A stretch of 64,000 nt of DNA from Methanocella_A sp963769045 (GTDB taxonomy: Archaea; Halobacteriota; Methanocellia; Methanocellales; Methanocellaceae), in contig CAVYKK010000021.1 of NCBI GenBank assembly GCA_963769045.1, positions 62,001 through 126,000 of the forward strand. Direction: 5' to 3'. The notes under the pieces are model-generated. The model did not search any database. It saw only the letters and a list, made by a program, of their open reading frames with translations, and was not told where the DNA came from. Positions 25,870 to 33,453 of this stretch are shown here, piece after piece (position 1 is the first letter of the stretch; each line of letters starts with the position of its first letter). Position numbers and translations under genes: made by a program.

Positions 25870-26355
25870 ATGGAACGCATCTACTACCATTTTCCGCCTA
25901 ATATCGATTTTGAGCGCAGCTACGGCTATAATTCCGATATGCGCTATTTGATAAAGGTGATGGCGAGCATCCACGGCAAGTCCGGCTCGGTGGACTTCGA
26001 TACCCAGGGCCCGGACGTGAAACGGCACGTGGACAACGTGCGGGCGCGCCGGGACGTCACCGTCGAAGTTGCCGAAAGGAGGGTCGACTTCCTGCCGCTC
26101 ACCCCGAAGAATCTGGCCAGCGTCCTGCAGGGGCTGCAGCCGTCCGGCACCACGGACTTCCGGGTGACTGTCGGGTATACGTATGTGGACAAGAACTTCG
26201 ACCGGATGCCCCTTGAGGGCGACGTGTTCCTGGTACGGGCCAACGTAGACGACGGCCTGATGATCCAGGTGGCCTGTGTCAAAGGCCAGGGAAGGACCCA
26301 GCCGGAAGAGATCGCCAACACGATCGAGACACAGTTGAAAACTTTCAAGGGATAG
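25870..26355 (+). CDS. Unknown conserved-looking protein
   Basis: A 161-aa cytoplasmic protein I do not recognise. Strand/helix pattern: MERIYYHFPPNIDFERSYG, then RYLIKVMASIHGKSGSVDFD, a basic stretch VKRHVDNVRARRDVTVEVAE, and a beta-rich end (DFRVTVGYTYVDKNF, EGDVFLVRANVDDGLMIQVA). No signal peptide or cofactor motif. It starts at the ATG at 25870; no clear ribosome binding site is seen. It ends 15 bases before the next gene on the same strand. Confidence 0.6.
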   Translation: MERIYYHFPPNIDFERSYGYNSDMRYLIKVMASIHGKSGSVDFDTQGPDVKRHVDNVRARRDVTVEVAERRVDFLPLTPKNLASVLQGLQPSGTTDFRVTVGYTYVDKNFDRMPLEGDVFLVRANVDDGLMIQVACVKGQGRTQPEEIANTIETQLKTFKG

Positions 26356-26369
26356 GAGAGCAGACTGGA

Positions 26370-27911
26370 ATGCGGACATGCGCCCTGGTCAGGCTTGCCG
26401 TCATGGGCACAATGCTCCTTTTTTCTATTTTTCTCTTCGCGCAGCCCGCGGGCTCCAGAGACAATCGTGGTCGACGGCCAGGTAAGCTCGCAGGGCCATG
26501 CGACGATCACCGATACGATCACGATCACCAACCTGGTCAACCTGCCGCAAGACGCGTATGTGACGTTCAACTCGCCGGTCTACGGCAGCTTCGCCGACGA
26601 CGGGTTCTCACAGTCCGTCGCATGGCAGTCCCCGGCAGTGAGTCCGGCGCCCGCGTCGGCCACCGATATGCATGACTCATCAGGCGGCATCCATTACACA
26701 CAATACAAATGGTTGCTGAGCGACCTGCAGGGGAGCATGTTCACCGCTACCATAACGACGTCGTTCGACTACACAGTCACGGCCGACCCCCGGCCATACG
26801 CGTTTACCGATACGTTCACATCCCCCGGCGGCGTCACGGCGGGAGCGACCACTGAAGCGGAGGCTGTGGACCTGATCATGAATCACGTCAGGCTCAACGA
26901 CCCGGGCAATTGCGTGAGTCGGGCGAACCTCATGATGTCTCTACTGCAGAGCGCGAGTATCCAGGCCAGGATAGTCCATGGCCTGACCGTAGACACCCCT
27001 CCTATAACCACCCCTGAATTCATCTACGATAACGCAATATACCAGCTGCAGATCACATGGCCGAAGGAACTCCACGTATGGGTCGAAGTGTACTACCCGG
27101 CCGAAGGGAAATGGGTATCCTACGACCCTGGCATGAATAAGGGATTCGTAGACCAGAGGCACATTGCGTCGGGCACTTCGCCGGCCACAGACAGCGAGCT
27201 CTACCTGGTTCACGTTTATGCTAACGCGGACAACAACAGGAACCTGCATACAACCATAGATTACCAGGGCGTATCGGACTCGGGCAGCTACACGTTCCGT
27301 TATCTCGATCCGGCGCCGTCCGGCCTGAACATCAGGGATTCCCCGATTGGCCGAGACATGTTAAACCACCCAATAGCGACACCAACACCGCCGCCTGATC
27401 CCACTGCCACGCCGACACCTTCGCCGACACCCTCACCTTCGCCGACCCCGGTACCGGTGTCGAACGTGACGGTGACGCCGGTACCGTGCCCGACGGCAAG
27501 CATCACGCCGACGCCAGTGCCGTCGCATCCTGCAATCGGGGCTGACTTGAACGTCACCACGGGCGACGATCGGTATTTCGTCAGCGGCACCATTATCGAC
27601 GCTGCGACCGGTGCCCTGCTGAAGACGGTCAATATCACCCTGGATGGGCAGCCAGTCACCATTAACGCGACAGGGGCTTTCGCTATCGAAGTTTTAGAGG
27701 GCGCACATTCGATCTCTGTCAGCGCCCCGGGTTATGATACGATCAAACTGGACGTGGTCGTGGCCAGGCGGGAACGTGACAGAAACCCTGAAGATGGTCC
27801 AGACCCAGGCCGCCAGGCGGCCCGGGGAAGAACATCATCCCGGGCTTTGAGGTCATCCTGGCGCTCATGGGGCTGCTGATCATCGGATTGTACAGGCATG
27901 GACGAGCTTAA
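26370..27911 (+). pseudogene. Exported transglutaminase-like surface protein with archaeosortase-type tail, three frameshifts
   Basis: The gene is read in three frames. MRTCALVRLAVMGTMLLFSI at 26370 is a signal peptide; removing one base at 26450-26452 joins it to APETIVVDGQVSSQGHATIT and a 400-residue frame. That frame contains a transglutaminase-like core with Cys in LNDPGNCVSRANLMMSLL, His in ELHVWVEVYYPAEGKW and Asp in VSYDPGMNKGF, then a Thr-Pro-rich linker and an Ig/CarbopepD-like domain (VSGTIIDAATGALLKTVNIT). One base too many near 27765 and again near 27815, both in GCCAGGCGG, hide the tail NIIPGFEVILALMGLLIIGL followed by YRHGRA: the PGF motif, transmembrane helix and basic end recognised by archaeosortase. 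Export and processing at the cell surface follow. Truncated as it stands. Confidence 0.75.
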
Positions 27912-28356
27912 GATCGTAATCGCGCAACCGTTTAAGATCAGGGGCAAGGCCCGGCTGGCGCCTGCCGAGTTCACCTTCGCGCTGACACTGGAGCTGAAGT
28001 GGCTGACGCCGGAGGAGAGCAGGCAGGTCATCGACGAAGGCCTGAAGGCCGGGCTCCTGAGGGAAGAAAAGGGGAAGATAGCCCCGGCCTTTGACTACCG
28101 GAATGTCATCATACCCCCGGGATTCCGGCCGGGCTTCGACATTTTTAAGAAGAAATCGCTGCTGGAACGGATCGTCGATCTGCTGACGAACTCCGGCATG
28201 AGCGAGGCCGAAGCACAGGACCTGATCAAACACAAGGTGGTACACCTGATCGGCTGCGTGACGCCGGAAGTAGCCGGACTGATCGTGGCAAAGGAAAGAG
28301 GGCTGGACGTAATGCCTTACATCGACGAGGCGTTCGCGGAACTGGTAAAGAAGTAA
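27898..28356 (+). CDS. DUF2240 family protein
   Basis: A 152-aa archaeal protein of the DUF2240 family: MDELKIVIAQPFKIRGKARL at the start, the helix-turn-helix-like LKWLTPEESRQVIDEGLKAG and GLLREEKGKIAPAFDYRNV, then a C-terminal part with SGMSEAEAQDLIKHKVVHLI. The pattern suggests a winged-helix nucleic-acid binder, but no function is established. Its ATG overlaps the last 14 bases of the preceding broken surface-protein gene, so the two were probably co-transcribed. Confidence 0.75.
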   Translation: MDELKIVIAQPFKIRGKARLAPAEFTFALTLELKWLTPEESRQVIDEGLKAGLLREEKGKIAPAFDYRNVIIPPGFRPGFDIFKKKSLLERIVDLLTNSGMSEAEAQDLIKHKVVHLIGCVTPEVAGLIVAKERGLDVMPYIDEAFAELVKK

Positions 28357-28392
28357 GCTGCCAGAGACCACTAATCTAAAAAATATTTTGTT

Positions 28393-28652
28393 AATGCTGA
28401 GCCAGCACCTAACACAGAGTATAGTCGTTCCTGAATCTTTTTGCTCAGGCTCGTGACCTTTTCGACACGAAGGCCACAATGGCCACAATGTACACGAGGT
28501 TTTCGATGGAAAGAGGCAATAGCAGCCTCTTTTAAAGTGTACGTCGTGTACCTCGTGGCCTTCGTGGCCTTCGTGTCGAAAGGGTCACGAGCGTACATAA
28601 CCTTTTTCAAATGACTATACTCTGTGTTGAGTGCCGGCTCAGTATAATAACA
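28393..28652. repeat. Large imperfect palindrome between convergent genes
   Basis: Outer arms GCTGAGCCAGCACCTAACAC and GTGTTGAGTGCCGGCTCAG enclose inner arms TTTTCGACACGAAGGCCACA and CCTTCGTGTCGAAAGGG, with GTACACGAGG / GTCGTGTACCTCG units between. About 260 bp in all, filling most of the space between the ends of the DUF2240 gene and the 28702 gene. Confidence 0.9.
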
Positions 28653-28701
28653 GTAATATCAATGACAAATATTAAGAAAATAACGACTGGTTTGCCGGTT
28701 G

Positions 28702-28938
28702 TCAAGTTTTTTGATGCTGCAGGACCATTTTCAGGATTTCCGCGACCACATACATGGCCAACAGCAGCGGCGGGATAAAGGTAATCAGCATTATCAGTGC
28801 CTCGGCCGTCTGGTCGAACCAGGGTATCATGCCTTTCCACTGGCATATGAGCACGACGCCGCACACCACCCATATCACTAATACGACCGGGAACCCGATG
28901 CTGTCCAATCGCCTTCGCCATTTGCCCATCTGTGACAC
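28702..28938 (-). CDS. Small two-span membrane protein
   Basis: A 78-aa protein with two predicted membrane helices (FPVVLVIWVVCGVVLICQW and LIMLITFIPPLLLAMYVVAE), a basic N terminus (GKWRRRLDS) and a polar C-terminal end. No family recognised. The ATG at 28938 opens with MSQMG; a second ATG three codons on is possible. It stands alone at the edge of the large palindrome. Confidence 0.65.
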   Translation of the reverse strand: MSQMGKWRRRLDSIGFPVVLVIWVVCGVVLICQWKGMIPWFDQTAEALIMLITFIPPLLLAMYVVAEILKMVLQHQKT

Positions 28939-29035
28939 TTTCCTGCTGTCAGGGTTATTGATGACTGCAGGTATAAATAGTCATCAGGCCGGTGACAGGG
29001 CCCGGGGTCAGCCATTCCCGACTATCTGGCCGCCG

Positions 29036-29053
29036 CCTCGCGCGCGTGCGCAC
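29036..29053. repeat. Dispersed alternating CG/CA motif
   Basis: CCTCGCGCGCGTGCGCAC, between two minus-strand genes. Confidence 0.5.
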
Positions 29054-29066
29054 AGAGGGCATTTCT

Positions 29067-29546
29067 TCATGCACGCTTGTACTTGCCCATAATCTCGCTC
29101 TCGCCCAGCACGTGCCCTTTCATCGCCCCGAGCACCACGCTCCTGGACAGCATGGAAGGCAGGTCGAGTACATTGTCCAGTGCGAAGAGACGGAAGAAGT
29201 ATCGGTGCGCTTTTCCCGCCGGGGGACATGGCCCGGTATAGCCGACAGTGCCCATGTCATTCTTGCCCTGCGAGGCGCCCGTCTTAATGATCTCGAACGC
29301 CGACATGCCTTCCTCGAAACCCCCGACTGTGTTCGGAATGTTGTAGACCACCCAGTGGGTAAAGACGCGGCCCGGGGCGTCGGGGTCCTCGACGATCAGC
29401 GCGAAGGTCTCCGTTCCGTCGGGCGTCCCGCTCCAGGATATCTCCGGCGAGATGTCCTCGCCGTCGCAGGTGAACTTTTCCGGGATATAGCCTCCCGGCT
29501 CGAAGGAAGTGCTGTTCAGCTTCAGTGTTTTGGTGACGCTCATCAT
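29067..29546 (-). CDS. YbhB/YbcL-type PEBP family protein
   Basis: A 159-aa phosphatidylethanolamine-binding-protein fold (Raf kinase inhibitor-like) of the prokaryotic YbhB type. Typical motifs: SFEPGGYIPEKFTCDGEDIS, ALIVEDPDAPGRVFTHWVVY (the ligand-pocket Asp-Pro-Asp and His), GYTGPCPPAGKAHRYFFRLF and ALDNVLDL. No signal peptide, so it is cytoplasmic. The cellular role of prokaryotic members is not known. Start at 29546 or the following Met. Confidence 0.92.
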   Translation of the reverse strand: MMSVTKTLKLNSTSFEPGGYIPEKFTCDGEDISPEISWSGTPDGTETFALIVEDPDAPGRVFTHWVVYNIPNTVGGFEEGMSAFEIIKTGASQGKNDMGTVGYTGPCPPAGKAHRYFFRLFALDNVLDLPSMLSRSVVLGAMKGHVLGESEIMGKYKRA

Positions 29547-29712
29547 GATGACAGGCCTCTCTATTGTATAAGTCTTAGAATTTTATTATATTAGTAATCC
29601 ACACATTTGTCAGCAGAGCTAAAAAGGCGGAAAAAAAATTAACGCTTGAGGATGGAGAGATGTTAATCTCGCCCATCCTGCAACGGTAAGGTTACCTGTT
29701 TTCGGAATGCGT

Positions 29713-30114
29713 CTAGAACCCGAAGCCGAAGCCCGGTATGCACGCCCCGCCTACGCCGACGAACGGATAGGAGAACGCTGCTTCCTCAGTCGTGGTTGCG
29801 AAGTCACAGTGCGTCATAACCTCTGTCTGGGCTACAGTCTGCGCAATGCTCGGGAACGCCAGGTTGAAGGCGCCACCGGTCGGGAGACCCGGCAGGGGCG
29901 TGAAGATGGACTCGCCGGTCGTCGGGAACGACAGGGCAAATGCCTCAGTGTCCGTCGCGGCAGCCGTGTCCCTGTTGAACGCAGTCGTCGTACCAGTCTG
30001 TGTGATCGTCGGGAAACCAAAAGCGGTTCCCACCAGCGACGCGCCGGCGATGACGGGCGCCAATGTGGCGACGGCCAGCACGAACAGAATTCCAATTGTT
30101 AACACCTTATTCAT
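29713..30114 (-). CDS. Small exported protein (paralog of 2218-2592)
   Basis: A 133-aa protein with a signal peptide (MNKVLTIGILFVLAVATLAP) and a mature part like that of the gene at 2218: TAFNRDTAAATDTEAFALSF matches TAFQKDSAIATDDEASAIAF, followed by FPTTGESIF, a second AFPSIAQT and a C-terminal Phe/Gly/Pro-rich tail. Two cysteines (HCDF and GGACIP) distinguish it. The leader GAGGAGGGTAGTTA before the ATG is also shared. Function unknown. No regulator gene is paired with it, unlike its paralog. Confidence 0.85.
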   Translation of the reverse strand: MNKVLTIGILFVLAVATLAPVIAGASLVGTAFGFPTITQTGTTTAFNRDTAAATDTEAFALSFPTTGESIFTPLPGLPTGGAFNLAFPSIAQTVAQTEVMTHCDFATTTEEAAFSYPFVGVGGACIPGFGFGF

Positions 30115-30542
30115 TAACTACCCTCCTCAATTGTTAAAAGTTCGTTTCACTTGCCAGGATTAATACATTATCAGTTAATGCAACGATAATCGGGGTTTAA
30201 TGGTAAAATAAAAGCATTAAACGACTACAATTACCCAATAGTGGGAATATGGCTCTTTGTTTGTACAAACAAAGGCTAATGATTCGCCAATAGCTGTACA
30301 AATCTTGTGCATGGGAGATTTTTCATTGATGCCTTACCTGTCGGACCGGGGTATCGGTGCAGATACCAGACACGCATAGGGCCTGTGGGACTCCGGCCAG
30401 AGCGGTTATGTGCAAAATGCAGCACCGCGACAGCGAATAAAATGAAAATACAACCGATTATTGCCTTTTTTATGCGCTTACGGTTTTAAACAAAGCTAAC
30501 GATGGTCTGATTAAGCATTTACAGACTCACGGAGAGGGTACG
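30115..30542. other. Intergenic region with a perfect palindrome
   Basis: No supported gene. AT-rich near the exported-protein start, then a GC-rich part (about 30335-30430) with short self-complementary strings. The main feature is the 20-base palindrome at 30255. Confidence 0.5.
30255..30274. promoter_or_regulatory. Perfect 20-bp palindrome, candidate operator
   Basis: CTTTGTTTGTACAAACAAAG reads the same on both strands. It lies about 140 bases upstream of the exported-protein gene (minus) and about 270 upstream of the ferritin-like gene (plus). Confidence 0.5.
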
Positions 30543-30962
30543 ATGACATCGCAAAAGCTGTTGGATTTAATGAATAAGGGTATTGCCAGGGAACTGCAGG
30601 TCTCCATCCAGTATATGTGGCAGCACGTCCAGTGGTCCGGCGTAAAAGGCTATGCCGTACACGACGCGTTCAAGAAGATCGGCATCGTGGAGATGAAGCA
30701 TGCCGAAAAGATTGCGGAACGGCTGTTTTACCTCGGGGGGACGCCGACGACCAAACCGGGCAACATCGTCGTGGGCGATAACCTGAAAGAGATGCTGAAG
30801 TCCGACATAAAGTCCGAAGACGACGCTATCAAATTGTATAAAGAGATCATCGGGGTTGCCGAGAAAGAGGGAGACATCACCACTGCGCACATGTTCCGGC
30901 GCATCCTCGAGGAAGAGGAAGAGCACCAGGACACCTTTACCACGCTGAACGAAGCGGTATGA
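30543..30962 (+). CDS. Bacterioferritin-like protein
   Basis: A 139-aa four-helix ferritin-fold protein. Ferroxidase ligands: Glu in ARELQVSIQYMW, Glu and His in VEMKHAEKIAERL, Glu in the third helix (YKEIIGVAEKEGD) and Glu/His in LEEEEEHQDTF. It should oxidise and store ferrous iron, and protect an anaerobe from peroxide. It lacks the methionine for haem seen in classical bacterioferritins as far as I can judge, so the haem status is open. GGAGAGGGT lies just before the ATG at 30543. Confidence 0.85.
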   Translation: MTSQKLLDLMNKGIARELQVSIQYMWQHVQWSGVKGYAVHDAFKKIGIVEMKHAEKIAERLFYLGGTPTTKPGNIVVGDNLKEMLKSDIKSEDDAIKLYKEIIGVAEKEGDITTAHMFRRILEEEEEHQDTFTTLNEAV

Positions 30963-31041
30963 TTCGATCCTTACCAGCGGCACTATCGCCACATTTTTTC
31001 CTGAGGCCGGAGACCGGTCCGGGCCGGGATGGTGAGTATCC

Positions 31042-32049
31042 ATCAGGTCACTGCCATTAACGGCTATTCTCATCGCCGGTTTAGCGCTGCTCATGCTTAT
31101 ATTGGCGGGGTCAGTCCTCCTGGCAAGGCCGCCAGCTTCGCTTTCCGACGTTACATTAGCCCTGTCTCCCACGCCATTCCAATCTGCAACGCCATTCCTG
31201 TCTGTTACACCGCAATCTCCCGGAGACCTGTATGTCGGGTTCAGGGCATCCGGTTATGGCATCACTCCGCTTCCACCTCCGGAATACTGGTACCGTACGG
31301 CGAAGGATGCTTCCGACAGGTTCACGGGGTCTACCCCCGGAGGCATATGGGTCATCGGCTACGTCGAAGATGACGGCCGGTGCTACCTGAACTTCCCCTC
31401 GCCGGAGGAATTCGCGAATATCGAGTTCTCGGAGACTGATGAGAACGAGCATTACCTGAGCTACTTCGACAGCAAAGGCATATCCGTGTACCTGCAGGTT
31501 GAGCCTGGCCAGGCGGACGTTGCCGATCTTATCCGGCTGGTGCTCGACCGGTATTCCAGACATCCCTGCGTGGCCGGGTTCGGCATCGACGTGGAATGGT
31601 ACCGGGGCGACGAGTACCCGGAGGGCAGACCGGTAACGGACGAAGAGGCTGCTCTGTGGTATAGCCTTGTCAACTCGTATAACCAGAGCTATCGGCTATT
31701 CCTGAAACATTGGCTGGCCGACAGAATGCCGCCCACCTACAGGGACGGCCTGTACTTCATCGATGACAGCATGGGCTTTACATCGCTCGACGAGATGGAA
31801 AAGGAGTTTATCGAATGGGGCGGGAGCTTCCCGGATAATCCGGTAGGTTTCCAGATCGGATACCCGGACGATAAAGGCTGGTGGAGCGAATATGACGACC
31901 CGTATTCCGCCATCGGACATGCCATTGCGGATAATATCGACAACACCCGCGGCATCTACTGGGTCGATTTCAGCATAGGGGATATTTTCCCTGAACAGGC
32001 TTATGCGGCCGGAACCGTTTATCCCGGCGGGGCCTGGCGGCAATCTTGA
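31042..32049 (+). CDS. Exported protein with possible (beta/alpha)-barrel, start uncertain
   Basis: About 335 residues. From the ATC at 31042 a signal peptide is read (RSLPLTAILIAGLALLMLIL, then AGSVLLARPP). GGTGAG at 31031 sits at the right distance for this codon; the first in-frame ATG, at 31093, would cut the signal peptide and has no leader. The mature part contains YVGFRASGYGITPLPPPEYW, then IWVIGYVEDD, GISVYLQVEPGQ, VAGFGIDVEWYRGDEYPEG and VGFQIGYPDDKGWW: alternating strands and helices with an Asp-x-Glu at a strand end, as in glycoside-hydrolase barrels. No family is assigned. Alone between two intergenic gaps. Confidence 0.6.
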   Translation: MRSLPLTAILIAGLALLMLILAGSVLLARPPASLSDVTLALSPTPFQSATPFLSVTPQSPGDLYVGFRASGYGITPLPPPEYWYRTAKDASDRFTGSTPGGIWVIGYVEDDGRCYLNFPSPEEFANIEFSETDENEHYLSYFDSKGISVYLQVEPGQADVADLIRLVLDRYSRHPCVAGFGIDVEWYRGDEYPEGRPVTDEEAALWYSLVNSYNQSYRLFLKHWLADRMPPTYRDGLYFIDDSMGFTSLDEMEKEFIEWGGSFPDNPVGFQIGYPDDKGWWSEYDDPYSAIGHAIADNIDNTRGIYWVDFSIGDIFPEQAYAAGTVYPGGAWRQS

Positions 32050-32340
32050 GAGGGCAAGAGCATTTTTAATGCGGCGCCTCACAGGATGCCCTGAACTTTT
32101 CAGGCCATAACGATGATTGTATAATAGGTTTTACACTATATGTGTTTTTATTAAAAACTGCTTATCAACCATATAAAGTAAATAAAAATGCCAGGTGCAT
32201 TTTTTAACATGTTTATATAACCAATCGTTAATGTGACAATAATTTCTATACCAATACTTTGTTAAAAACAAATATTTGACTTGGTTCATATTATCATAAA
32301 ATATTTTGTATAATTTGTCTGTACATGCCGGTTGTACTCG
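32050..32340. other. AT-rich intergenic DNA
   Basis: No gene seen. Very AT-rich from about 32100 to 32340, leading into the TATA box of the 32372 leader. Confidence 0.5.
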
Positions 32341-32348
32341 TTTATATA
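32341..32348 (+). promoter_or_regulatory. TATA box ahead of structured leader
   Basis: TTTATATA; a transcript would start near 32370, leaving a 5' leader of about 105 bases before the ATG at 32477, unlike the leaderless genes in the window. Confidence 0.55.
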
Positions 32349-32371
32349 GTTCATAAATCCTAAGTTGTAAT

Positions 32372-32453
32372 CATGCGCCGGGGGTCCTGGCGTCAAAGTA
32401 GCAAGCTATAAAACCCCCCACACGTTGCTGCTAATGCCGGGCCCCTGCGCAAT
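32372..32453 (+). ncRNA. Candidate structured 5' leader RNA, possible pseudoknot
   Basis: ATGCGC at the start can pair with GCGCA at the end. Within it GGGGG (32380-32384) can pair with CCCCCC (32413-32418), and AGTAGCAA (32398-32405) with TTGCTGCT (32424-32431); these two pairings interlock. CGCC/GGCG (32376-32392) gives an alternative hairpin. It may be a riboswitch-like regulator of the gene at 32477. Identity unknown. Confidence 0.45.
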
Positions 32454-32476
32454 AAACAAACAAGCTGGTAATCCCT

Positions 32477-32806
32477 ATGGAAATACTCAAAACCATCTCA
32501 TATGCCGGAACAATGGAAGTACTCGCATCGCTCGGAAAAGGCCGGAAAAGATTCACGGAGATCATGTTCGAGACCAAGCTGAACCCCGGAATCCTCAACA
32601 GGGTGCTGAAGACACTGATCACCTCCGGGATCGTGCTCAAGTGTGCCGAAGACGAGGGCTATGAGCTGACTGAGAAGGGCATCAAGATCTCGGGATACAT
32701 CCTGAAGATCGTCGAGACCTCGGGAAATGAGAAGCCGGAAAACATGAAGCTGATCAACACGCTCGCGACCCGGCTGGAACAGGTAAAAACCCTACCGGTA
32801 GCTTAA
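32477..32806 (+). CDS. Small winged-helix transcriptional regulator
   Basis: A 109-aa protein with one winged helix of the HxlR/MarR-like kind: TMEVLASLGKGRKRFTEIMF, recognition helix KLNPGILNRVLKTLITSG, wing CAEDEGYELTEKGIKISG, then a C-terminal helix ENMKLINTLATRLEQVKTL for dimerisation. No cysteine redox switch is obvious (one Cys, in LKCAED). It follows the structured leader and ends 18 bases before the transposase remnant. The target is unknown. Confidence 0.78.
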   Translation: MEILKTISYAGTMEVLASLGKGRKRFTEIMFETKLNPGILNRVLKTLITSGIVLKCAEDEGYELTEKGIKISGYILKIVETSGNEKPENMKLINTLATRLEQVKTLPVA

Positions 32807-32823
32807 CCCTGCCAGGGTTTTAG

Positions 32824-33453
32824 CTACTCTTTTGCTTTTATATCATTTCTTTTCCTTATTCGATTTTCTGCATTTTCCGGGGAAAATAATCCTTCGTTAT
32901 TACATTGCCTGTGGCGACGTACTGGTAGTTTGCTCGCGTTGCCCCTTGTCTTTATCCCCGGCTCGATCCCCAAACCGTCTAACACGTTGAAGGCTTTCCT
33001 GTCATCGTAGCCACTATCTGCGAGTACTTTCCGGACAGTCCCGTGGTCCAGACTCTGCAAGACTAGACTCTCGAAGCAAGCATAGTCGCGGACAGTCTCC
33101 CGGGTAATCTCCAACCCCAGCACCTCTTTCGAGTCCACGTCCACGGCCAAGTGCACTTTCAACCAGCTCCTCCGCTCTCTGTCACCCCACCGGTTAATCC
33201 ACTCCCCCCGGTTAGAGATACAAAACCCTGTACTATCCAGGGCGACGACCACGTCCTCACGATCAAGGAGACACGCATCAAATGGCAAATCAGAAGAAGC
33301 GATCCTCTTGAACAAAGTGGAGTAATCAGCCGCTTTCAACGGCAAAAAACAGGATAATTGCTGTGCGAAGCCCTGCATCTGGCGATAGGGCATCTGACAG
33401 AACACACGGACAAGGCTCATCCACGCGATAAACGCTTCAGGATCTTCAATAAG
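32824..33453 (-). pseudogene. IS5-type transposase remnant
   Basis: About 200 residues of a DDE transposase: IEDPEAFIAWMSLVRVFCQM, PYRQMQGFAQQLSCFLPLKA, ALDSTGFCISNRGEW with the first Asp, KVHLAVDVDSKEVLGLE, and VLADSGYDDRKAFNVL with the second Asp. The usual N-terminal 80-100 residues are missing and a stop lies just upstream of LIEDPE; the last 25 residues do not look like the family and lack the third acidic region. So it is an IS fragment, cut at the junction with the kinase gene end at 33454. No terminal inverted repeats were found. Confidence 0.8.

Noticed and set aside
30307..30489. 60-aa open frame before the ferritin-like gene
   Set aside because: No leader or similarity to known proteins; likely chance.
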